Part shown: positions 56,255 to 64,000 of the stretch, piece by piece
Layout of the letters: every line of letters starts with the position of its first letter
Numbering within the stretch: the stretch's first letter is position 1
DNA from: an uncultured Lactobacillus sp.
GTDB taxonomy: Bacteria; Bacillota; Bacilli; Lactobacillales; Lactobacillaceae
Length of the DNA: 64,000 nt
Direction: 5' to 3'
Assembly (NCBI GenBank): GCA_947565635.1
Contig: CANOGU010000002.1
Coordinates: 96,792 to 160,791, forward strand
Program-made: the position numbers and the translations under genes
The notes under the pieces: generated by a model
What the model was told of the DNA's origin: nothing
The model's input: the letters and a program-made list of their open reading frames with translations, nothing else
Database searches by the model: none

Positions 56255-58279
56255 TTATTCAATTTTTCCAATAATCTCATTCTCATAAGTTTTATCGTGA
56301 ACAGACTCAATATTTTCATCAAAATTAAATTCGGCCGTATGCTTATTTTTAAGCTTAACTTTATGAGTAGCCCCCATCTTGAACCATTCATATTCTGAAT
56401 CAATATGTCCCAAATCTATTAACTGATTCTTTAAATCTTGGAGATCATCTACAATTAGCTTAGCTGTTGGCCCGAGCATCAACAAAATCAATCTATCTTC
56501 TGCATTTTCTCGAATCATTTGTTCTATTTCGCTAATCTTTTGGTACGCATTCTTTGATGGAGCAATAATTCTTTTAATTGATTTAGTATTAGCAAATAGA
56601 TCGTTTCCTAATCCTGAACGTGTAAAATTTCCTTCAACAATTAAGATGTCTTTATCTTTCCAAATTTGTTTGAGTTTATCAAACCAGTGTGCACTTTTAG
56701 ATTTATCAATTCGATCAATGTATGGTCTTGAAATAAAAGTATTACTATAAATATTTTCTGTTTTTTCTATTTCTTTTAGAAGATGCTGATTGTTAAAAAA
56801 GAAATTAGTTTCGTAAAAATCTTTTGTGTATTGACCATAATTCTTTAAACTTTCAAATACATCTGGAAGAGCTACATCATATTTATTATTACCTCCAGCA
56901 AAAAGTATCTGTTTTAATTGTCTCGACAAATTTTCATCATATGCTTGATAGGTAATACCGTTTCCATTAATCAAGCTCAGTTCTCCATTACCAAAGCGAA
57001 TAATGGACTTTTTCTCATTAATAAGTCGATCAAGCGCTTCATCCATCCCTCTGACATGAATATTAAAAAGCTGAGGAACGAATTGTTGAGTGATACTCTT
57101 TCCTACTTTCTGAATTCTATTAGCCATCTCATTAATTTGATCGTCTTCAAATACTTGATAGTGCTCATAATCTAACTTTTTAGATTGTGATGAACTAAAA
57201 GATAAAATAGGAACGTTGCGATGTACAATCCGATCGAGCACCATTTTATTTTTATTACCATAATTAATATCAAGATAAACTGTACACTTATTAATAAGTT
57301 CAATTTGTTTTTTTGCAGTAACACTTGGATATATAGTTACATTGTCATATTGAGATAAATGACTTAATAAAAAGGCAACTGGAGTAAACGCAGCAATACT
57401 AAAGTGAATATTAGGCAATTTTTTTACTAGCTCTTCTAAATTTTGAACTTCAGCGACATTCGTAAATGTATAGGCCTCTCCATCAAAAGTCCTATCATGC
57501 TCGTTATTTAGTTCAAAGTTTCTGAAAATAATTTTTGTCCACTCTAGATTGTGATAATCCCACCATTTTTCTCTTAATTCAGTTGTATTAGTAATGTTAA
57601 ATGGCTTATCTCGCTCAGTAAAATGAATAATAGCAGGTTCTTTTATATGATCAAAAAATGAATAAAAACTATCTTTATCATTCCAGTAACTTTTGCGTTC
57701 ATAACCAATTTGATAATTATATTTTGGATTTAGCTTTCCATAGTTCTGCGCAAAACCTTCATTCATCATAACCTGAGTATTACTTAGATTATATCTCTTC
57801 CCTAAATCCAACAATTGATTTCCAATATTGTTGTTATACCAAAATCTATTATTAATTAATAAGACTCCTGAATTAAATTGACCAGGATTAAAATAGTCGA
57901 CTACAGTATAGAGAGGCCTATCCTCAATATTAATTTCAAAAAGTTGATCTAAATTTTTGTCTACAATTACATCACTATCTAGGTAAAGCACTTTCTCTTC
58001 TTTAATTAATTCTGGAATCAAAAATTTACCATACACCATCTTAGAAATTCGATTTTCAGGATTTGGCATATCCTTAAAACGGCTAAGATCAATTTTTAAA
58101 TCGATAACTTCTGAGTTCAACTCTTTTAAATATCGGTTAATATTCATAAACCACTCATGAGGAATATCTGGATTAATAATATAGGTTTTGATATCTTGAT
58201 TACGCGCATAGATAGACTTTAAAGTTGTCTCTGCCTTATCAATCCAGTCGTAATCTACACTTAATGCAACTATCTTCAT
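56255..58279 (-). CDS. Three-domain glycosyltransferase: GT8, accessory-Sec-like middle, GT-D (DUF1792)
   Basis: 674 residues. The GT8 domain (about 1-255) has the DxD motif in VLYLDSDVIVDKNLDQLF and GQFNSGVLLINN. The middle domain (about 265-400; VYLDINYGNKNKMV, FEDDQINEMANRI) resembles parts of accessory-Sec glycosylation proteins. The C-terminal DUF1792/GT-D domain (about 410-660) has IRFGNGELSLI, where family members carry DGE. Such enzymes extend glycans on serine-rich adhesins. The TAA of the upstream paralogue is immediately followed by its ATG, and GGAG lies in that gene's end, so they are co-translated. N at the GT-D acidic position is unusual. Confidence 0.85.
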   Translation of the reverse strand: MKIVALSVDYDWIDKAETTLKSIYARNQDIKTYIINPDIPHEWFMNINRYLKELNSEVIDLKIDLSRFKDMPNPENRISKMVYGKFLIPELIKEEKVLYLDSDVIVDKNLDQLFEINIEDRPLYTVVDYFNPGQFNSGVLLINNRFWYNNNIGNQLLDLGKRYNLSNTQVMMNEGFAQNYGKLNPKYNYQIGYERKSYWNDKDSFYSFFDHIKEPAIIHFTERDKPFNITNTTELREKWWDYHNLEWTKIIFRNFELNNEHDRTFDGEAYTFTNVAEVQNLEELVKKLPNIHFSIAAFTPVAFLLSHLSQYDNVTIYPSVTAKKQIELINKCTVYLDINYGNKNKMVLDRIVHRNVPILSFSSSQSKKLDYEHYQVFEDDQINEMANRIQKVGKSITQQFVPQLFNIHVRGMDEALDRLINEKKSIIRFGNGELSLINGNGITYQAYDENLSRQLKQILFAGGNNKYDVALPDVFESLKNYGQYTKDFYETNFFFNNQHLLKEIEKTENIYSNTFISRPYIDRIDKSKSAHWFDKLKQIWKDKDILIVEGNFTRSGLGNDLFANTKSIKRIIAPSKNAYQKISEIEQMIRENAEDRLILLMLGPTAKLIVDDLQDLKNQLIDLGHIDSEYEWFKMGATHKVKLKNKHTAEFNFDENIESVHDKTYENEIIGKIE
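56460..56592 (-). repeat. Near-identical tract shared with the upstream glycosyltransferase gene
   Basis: About 133 bp match 58485-58617 at an offset of 2025 bp with one visible difference (C/T), encoding the GT-D segment KRIIAPSKNAYQKISEIE. Flanking sequence falls to about 90% and N-terminal parts much lower, suggesting gene conversion between paralogues. Confidence 0.85.
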
Positions 58280-60307
58280 TTATTCAATTTCTCCAATAAT
58301 CTCATCCTCATAAGTTTGATCATGGACCGACCCAATATTTTCATCAAAATTAAATTCTGCAGTATGCTTATTTTCAAGCTTAACTTTATGAGTAGTTCCC
58401 ATCTTGAACCATTCGTATTCTGAATCAATATGACCTAAATCAATGATTTGATTCTCTAAATATTGCAAATCATCTACAATTACTTTAGCTGTTGGCCCGA
58501 GCATCAACAAAATCAATCTATCTTCTGCATTTTCTCGAATCATTTGTTCTATTTCGCTAATCTTTTGGTATGCATTCTTTGATGGAGCAATAATTCTTTT
58601 AATTGATTTAGTATTAGCGAATAAATCATTTCCCACTCCCGAACGCGTTAGTGCTCCCTCTACGATTAGCAGATTACGACCACTCCAAAGGTGTTTTAAT
58701 TTATCAAAGTATGCTGCACTTTTACTTTTATCAAACAAATCAATGTATGGTCTTGAAATAAAAGTTGAACCATACCAATTACCAGTCTGTCCAATTTCTT
58801 TTAAGAAACTTTCATTATTTGGAAAGAAAGATGTCTTATAAAAGTATCGAGTAAAATCTTGATAACGTTCTAGTTTGGTAAATACATCCGGTAGACAAAC
58901 CAAGATATTATTAAATTGCCCCCGCAAAATAATATCTTTTAGTCGATTAGCAAGTTCTGAATCATAAGTTTGATAGGGAATTGAAGCTCCTCTAATTAAA
59001 TCAAATTCACCATCTCCAAAGCGAATCACAGATTTATTGTCTCGCAAAATCAAGTCTAATGATTCGTCCATATCTTTTACTCTAATATTATATTTTGGAG
59101 CATTAGCTTTGACCGTCTCTTTAATCGCTTCTGCCATTTCATCAATTTGATTATCACGAAAGACATGATAATTATCATAATCCAAATTTTGAGACTGAGT
59201 TTGATCGAAGGAAAAGATTGGAATATTTTTCTTCATAATTCTTTCAATTATTTCATCAGCTTTAGGACCATAATTAATATCTAAATAAATATCTGCTTCA
59301 TTTATTTCTTTATCCAAAGTTTTTCCTATAATAGTTGGGAAAAGCCTTACATTATCATATTGTGTTAATTTCAATAAAAGAAAAGCCATGGGGGTATAGG
59401 CCGCTATGTTAAATCTTATATTTGGTAATTTTTTTATCAACTGTTCAATATTCTGTACGTCCGCCATACGAGTAAGCAAAAATGCCTCTCCATCAAAAGA
59501 TAGATCTTTAATTTTACTCTTATCAAAACTACTATATTTAGAAATAATTTCTGACCATTCTAGTCTTCTATAATGCCACCATTTGTTTCGTAAACTAACT
59601 GTTGATACTAAGTTAAATGGCTTGTCTTCAGTAATAAAGTGGATTATTTTTGGTTTTTTAACTTTATCAAGAAATTGTGTAGTTTTTTGCAGATTTCCCC
59701 AAAAAGCTGCTTTTTCAAAACCAATTTGGTAATTATAAGATAAATCTAATTCTTCAATTCTATCTTTAAATACTTCATTAATAACAGTCTGATCACCATT
59801 TCGAAGATTAGGGTCTTTTGCTTTTTCTAAAAGACTAGAAACTATGTTACTTTCCTTCCACTTTTTATTATTAATCAATAACATTCCCGAATTAAATTCT
59901 GCGGGAACTTGATAGTCACGCACACCACAAACCCATTTATTTTCTAAATCAATATTAAATAATTCATCTAAATTGGCATTCACAACTATATCACAATCTA
60001 AATATAGTACTTTATCCTCTTTAATTAATTCAGGAATTAGTATTCTCGCAAAGGCAATATTTTTAATTCCTTTAAAAGAAGAATTAACGTCATTTAAATA
60101 TGCCTGATCAATTTTTTTATCTACAATTTGTGATCCTATTTGACTGAGATATTGATTCAAATTAATGAACCATTCGTGTGGAATATCAGGATTGATAACA
60201 TAGATTTTTACTTTTTGATTATGATAAATAACTGATTTAATTGTTGTTTCAATTTTATCTAAGAATCCATAATCCCCATTTAATACTATCGTTTTCAAAC
60301 TTATCAC
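58280..60307 (-). CDS. Three-domain glycosyltransferase paralogue: GT8, middle, GT-D (DUF1792)
   Basis: 675 residues. GT8 has VLYLDCDIVVNANLDELF and AEFNSGMLLINN; the middle domain has IYLDINYGPKADEIIE; the GT-D domain has IRFGDGEFDLIRG with the DGE acidic motif intact. It starts with GTG at 60305-60307 (GGAAATGA just upstream); TTG nine bases later would align better with its paralogue. It lies downstream of the serine-rich adhesin gene on the same strand, so the adhesin is its likely substrate (inference). Confidence 0.86.
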   Translation of the reverse strand: MISLKTIVLNGDYGFLDKIETTIKSVIYHNQKVKIYVINPDIPHEWFINLNQYLSQIGSQIVDKKIDQAYLNDVNSSFKGIKNIAFARILIPELIKEDKVLYLDCDIVVNANLDELFNIDLENKWVCGVRDYQVPAEFNSGMLLINNKKWKESNIVSSLLEKAKDPNLRNGDQTVINEVFKDRIEELDLSYNYQIGFEKAAFWGNLQKTTQFLDKVKKPKIIHFITEDKPFNLVSTVSLRNKWWHYRRLEWSEIISKYSSFDKSKIKDLSFDGEAFLLTRMADVQNIEQLIKKLPNIRFNIAAYTPMAFLLLKLTQYDNVRLFPTIIGKTLDKEINEADIYLDINYGPKADEIIERIMKKNIPIFSFDQTQSQNLDYDNYHVFRDNQIDEMAEAIKETVKANAPKYNIRVKDMDESLDLILRDNKSVIRFGDGEFDLIRGASIPYQTYDSELANRLKDIILRGQFNNILVCLPDVFTKLERYQDFTRYFYKTSFFPNNESFLKEIGQTGNWYGSTFISRPYIDLFDKSKSAAYFDKLKHLWSGRNLLIVEGALTRSGVGNDLFANTKSIKRIIAPSKNAYQKISEIEQMIRENAEDRLILLMLGPTAKVIVDDLQYLENQIIDLGHIDSEYEWFKMGTTHKVKLENKHTAEFNFDENIGSVHDQTYEDEIIGEIE

Positions 60308-60708
60308 TCATTTCCGCCATATTTAAACATCTAACTTTTATAAATTGCATAATATTATCTACTAAAAATACATTATATAACATTTATATTCTATTTTCTT
60401 ATAATCAGCTAATTCATTCAAAATAAGTTTCAACATGTAAAAGAAAATAAATCAATAGCTAATCTATACCTACGTAACTTCTCATTAAAGTTATAGTTTT
60501 TCATTTCTTTATCAATTAAGAGAGAGGATTAGCATGGTTATCCTATTTTTACATTTATCTCCGGAACTATGACTTGGTACAATTCACTATTTGATTTAGT
60601 TAAATTTCTATGCATAAAATCAGAAGTCTCTTCTCTCACACATCGCATTACCACTATCGTTAACGATATCTGCATTTCAACAGACTAGATGTAAGTCTCC
60701 AAACACAT
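60308..60708. other. Intergenic region with possible gene fragment
   Basis: AT-rich, no intact gene. On the plus strand an open frame from 60533 contains ATG at 60569 and runs 39 codons to TAG at 60686-60688 (MTWYNSLFDLVKFLCIKSEV...). It has no good RBS and no recognised family, and may be a fragment. The first 150 bp next to the glycosyltransferase gene should hold its promoter, if it is not transcribed from the adhesin. Confidence 0.4.
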
Positions 60709-60753
60709 AAACAAAGCCTCGAGTTTCCAAAAAAGGAAGTCGAGGCTTTGTTT
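60709..60753 (-). terminator. Strong terminator after the adhesin gene
   Basis: AAACAAAGCCTCGA / TCGAGGCTTTGTTT with an inner TTTCC/GGAA extension, 18 bp beyond the adhesin stop on the minus strand. It separates the adhesin from the glycosyltransferases transcriptionally. Confidence 0.93.
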
Positions 60754-60770
60754 ATTATCTTTAAGATTTA

Positions 60771-63666
60771 TTAATCTTTATCTCCATCTTTACGTTTCTT
60801 ACGTCTGAAGCCAAGCAATCCACCTAAAGCAGTAATCATTAATCCTAATAAATTAGAACTTGATTCTGCTCCTGTTTGAGGCAATTTACCTCTACGGTGA
60901 TGTCTCTTAACTGTCTTATCTACAGATTCAGCATTTTCATGTTGAGACTTAAGTGTATTAGTAGAAATTGTAGATTTAGCACCACTATTGTTTGGCGTTA
61001 CTTTAGAACCATTATTGTTAGTACTATTTGTTGAAGTTAGCGTACTTGCTGAGCTAGATTGACTCTCACTCATGCTTACTGAGTTACTTAAGCTGTCACT
61101 CATTGACACTGAGTTACTCAAGCTCTCACTCATACTTACTGAGTTGCTCAAGCTCTCACTCATGCTTACTGAGTTGCTCAAACTATCGCTCATGCTTACT
61201 GAGTTACTCAAGCTTTCGCTCATGCTTACTGAGTTACTTAAGCTGTCACTCATTGACACTGAGTTACTCAAGCTTTCACTCATACTTACTGAATTGCTTA
61301 AGCTATCGCTCATCGATACTGAGTTGCTCAAACTTTCACTCATGCTTACTGAGTTACTCAAGCTGTCGCTCATGCTTACTGAGTTACTCAAGCTGTCACT
61401 CATGCTTACTGAGTTACTCAAGCTGTCACTCATGCTTACTGAGTTACTTAAGCTGTCGCTCATGCTTACTGACTTACTTAAGCTTTCACTCTGACTTACT
61501 GAGTTACTCAAAATCTCACTTTGTGATACGGAGTTACTTAGACTTTCACTTAAAGATTTTGAACCGCTTCGTGACAAGGATTGACTAGTACTTCTAGAAA
61601 TACTTTCTACAAATGATGTTGAAACACTTTCTGATGTACTTATAGAGTACGATATACTTTCCGAATGTTTTGATCCACTCATATATTCAACTTGAGTAGT
61701 TCCATTCTTGTTAATATTATTCATTACACTAGCAACTGATGCTTTACCGTCATTTTGTTCACCAATTGTAGTTCCGACGCTATAAGTAGTCCCATTTACA
61801 CTACTTTGATTATTTGTAAAATAGTTTGATTCTCTAGTTATACCATCGTTAGTTACTATGACATTAGTGTTAGTGGCATCTACAACAGCATTACTACCTG
61901 TAGCATACGTAGTACCACTGGTTGTATTTAAAACTACATAATCTGGATCATCAATGTTAACTACATTTTCTGATCCTCCAAAGTAAATATTTTGATTACC
62001 AGAAAATTTGGTGGCTGTTCCAGAATTAAAGGTAACTATATTATTTGAACTTCCACTAGCAAAATAAATATTTGCTCCGCTAGTACTCAAGTTAATGTAT
62101 GAATTTTCACCAGCAATAAACCTACCGTTGCTATTAGTTAAGGCAATATTCCCAACATTATTCCAGATCGGACTACCAGAATCGCCACTATAAGTATTAT
62201 TGATTTCTAAAGTAGCATTTTTACCAACTTCTACAGCATGTTCTCCATTATTTGCTAACATTGCAACATCATATGGTGACATACTATTATTAATAATCAA
62301 ACTTGCATCGTCATCGACGATTAAATCATTTCCAGCATAAATTAAAGTACTATATCCAACGAAATTAGCTGAGTCTGTGGAATAAGTATTGCCATTATAT
62401 TGGTATGAACTTACACCATCAATGGTAGTATGTCCTTGAATTTCAAAAGTTTTTAAATAGCCACTTGGAGCAAAAGTATCAGCCATAACTGCTGCACCGC
62501 CGGTAGCATGCACATTGTCATATATTAAGGTCTCTGCTCCTGTACTAGTAAGAGCAAAACCACCTCGAAAATTAGCTGTATAAAGATTAAGAGATTTAAC
62601 AATCGTCGTCGTTTTACTTGAAGTATTGTTATTAAGCCAAATACAATTGTCTCCTAAGTTAAGATCGTGACCTTTACCCTCAATAGTAAGATTACGTGGT
62701 GGAATTGGAAGAACTCCCATTCCAGATTGACCTAAATCAATATTATCGGTCAATCGAATAAGACTAATATTTGAATTGTTAAGTGCAGTTTGAAATTCAG
62801 TTCCATTACTTACTTCAGCCGTGTTTTCATTAACTCCAGTATTCGCTTGGTCTACACTAGCAAAAACATTATTCAAATTTAATTTATTGATTGACTGGCT
62901 TTTGCTATCAGTCGTATTTTTATTAAAAACAACTGGTATTTGAGGAGCCATTTCAATAATTTGTCCATTACTTAGGCTGAGACTATTTACATTATTAATA
63001 CTATTTTGTTTTTCCAAAATAGTATTAGAGGACACTCTAGTATAGTTTGTTTTTCCTAAATTAGTATTATTATTGGCATGTGAAATACTAGAAACTGTTT
63101 CACTTGTTTTTTCATGATTTGATAAACTTTTACTATCTCTAAGATGTGACTGAGATACTTTTCTTTTTTCCGAACCCAAAGATGCTTTTTTTACGTGAGA
63201 ATTATTTAATGAGTGAAGTTCAGATGTACTCTGAGAATAACTCAGTGATTGTTTTTAAAGATGTAGATGTACTTTGAGAACGACTTAATGATTCTTTCAA
63301 AGAAGAAGAAGTGCTTTGAGATATCAATAAACTTCTCGAATTAAAATTAGATATACTTTGTGCTTCGGAATTACTAATACTTACTTCTTTTCCCTTTGAC
63401 TTACTGTTTATTTTATTATTTGCATCTATTTGAGTACTAGTAGACACAGAGCCAACGATTTGTGATTTAGGATCAACAGAATTTTTTGCAGCATATACTC
63501 GATCATTTAGAAAAATAGCTGGTCCGCCAATACCAGTTCCTAAAATTGCTGCTAATCCAGCCAGTTCTTTAAAATAAACGTTTGGATCATCTCCATTTTT
63601 TAGTTCATTAGGATCTATATACTTATTTCCTTGTTTCCGATTCTTTCTTAAATTTTCTTTTCTCAT
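60771..63666 (-). pseudogene. Serine-rich repeat LPxTG surface adhesin, split by one frameshift
   Basis: Restored length is 964 residues. The N-terminus has a long basic region and a glycine-rich hydrophobic stretch (LAGLAAILGTGIGGPAIFL, ending DRVYA), like signals exported by the accessory Sec system. A first Ser-rich region, a binding region with a beta-helix-like pattern (GTEFQTALNNSNISLIRLTD onward, about 270-620), a long SRR and the anchor LPQTGAESSS with hydrophobic span and RRKKRK tail follow. The first frame runs 63666-63220; at AAAAA (63252-63256) it leaves frame, and the second (to 60771) continues LKQSLSYSQSTSE. Intact members bind host or matrix ligands. Confidence 0.9.
61064..61530 (-). 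repeat. Tandem 30-bp repeats of the adhesin stalk
   Basis: About fifteen copies of a ten-residue unit, SLSNSVSMSD or SLSNSVSMSE. D and E alternate in a regular pattern, indicating that pairs of units (60 bp) were duplicated together. These are expected sites of O-glycosylation and of copy-number change by slipped pairing. Confidence 0.93.
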
Positions 63667-64000
63667 ACTTATTCCCTAATTTGCATATTAAATTACACCA
63701 AATATTAATATTAATAATTCATTACATACACAAGTTATTTTTATTTGATATAATAAATCTCTTTTAAATACTAGTTTTATCGTTTATTAAAATGAATTTA
63801 TATAATCATCAATACGTTTTTACATAACTAATGTAATACATGTAACATAACAAATCAACGATAATGTAATTTTTACTAAGTTTAAACTAAAAATAATATA
63901 TGTATCTAGAAAAATTTAAAATAAAAAACACTGATAATCATCGTCATGATATAGTCCTACTTTAGTAGACAGTACAAATATATAAAGTACTATCTATGAA
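63667..64000. other. AT-rich region upstream of the adhesin gene
   Basis: No gene is seen. On the minus strand TTGTGT, a 17-base spacer and TATTAA form a possible promoter at about 63705-63735, with TTAGGGA as RBS before the adhesin ATG. Near the edge, TAGACAGTAC and GTACTATCTA (63968-63996) form an imperfect inverted repeat that could be an operator. Confidence 0.45.

Noticed and set aside
61064-61530. CRISPR-like array suggested by regular 30-bp periodicity
   Set aside because: Copies are contiguous without spacers and encode an in-frame Ser-rich unit of a cell-wall protein.
61072-61588. Two long open frames antisense to the adhesin repeats (Leu- or Ser/Cys-rich peptides)
   Set aside because: The 30-bp repeat is a multiple of three with biased codons, so any stop-free reverse frame stays open. 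There is no RBS and the composition is simple; these are by-products of the repeat.
63252-63262. Programmed -1 frameshifting at TTTAAAA in the adhesin
   Set aside because: The motif fits a -1 slippery heptamer, but the downstream frame needs +1 (or -2), so standard -1 slippage would not restore the protein.

Overview
The window reads as chromosomal DNA of a low-GC lactic acid bacterium, most likely the Lactobacillus johnsonii/gasseri group. This rests on AT-rich sequence, Firmicutes operon orders (polA-mutM-coaE-nrdR-dnaB-dnaI-thrS; yqeG-yqeH-nadD-yqeK-rsfS-tmcAL), T-box leaders, a fused ECF ATPase next to a UPF0397 S-component, and an LPxTG serine-rich adhesin. There is no prophage, intact insertion sequence or CRISPR array.

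Layout. 1-672: 5' end of pheS with its T-box leader. 720-5629: an HxlR regulator, an rRNA methyltransferase-like gene, acyP, yidC and a two-component system. 5713-10635: a minus-strand operon for ribosome maturation, tRNA modification and NAD synthesis (yqeG to a DUF177 gene). 10798-13160: adenosine deaminase, then infC-rpmI-rplT under an L20-type leader. 13191-15745: a LytTR regulator, DUF3021 and ABC exporter operon with a probable paired operator. 15935-17466: a decayed HxlR/aldo-keto reductase pair and a 36-codon ORF. 17530-26574: thrS (T-box) and the replication/repair cluster. 26640-29810: a TSUP transporter and murC among gene remnants, including a small frame interrupted by a ten-G tract. 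29810-37506: ytpR, a thioredoxin, trmB, ecsAB, a HIT protein, two YtxH-like proteins, prsA and yhaM. 37509-44663: SbcCD-like yhaN/yhaO, a YlbF-family protein, a class A PBP, a pseudouridine synthase and tRNA-Leu(CAG). 44784-49556: a frameshifted aminoglycoside-phosphotransferase-like gene, a beta-lactamase-fold protein, an RNA uracil methyltransferase and an ABC transporter. 49700-55405: a NhaC-family transporter under a T-box with a tyrosine codon, a dead SAM hydroxide adenosyltransferase gene and an ECF transporter. 55467-56180: a BI-1 protein. 56255-63666: two three-domain glycosyltransferases downstream of a serine-rich repeat adhesin split by one frameshift.

The core genes are ordinary. 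The interesting material is accessory: an adhesin with glycosyltransferases that combine GT8, an accessory-Sec-like middle domain and a GT-D (DUF1792) domain and appear to have undergone gene conversion; single-base frameshifts in short homopolymers; a tyrosine-responsive transporter leader; a LytTR operator; and an infC gene whose best start codon is ATA. No wholly unprecedented system was recognised.
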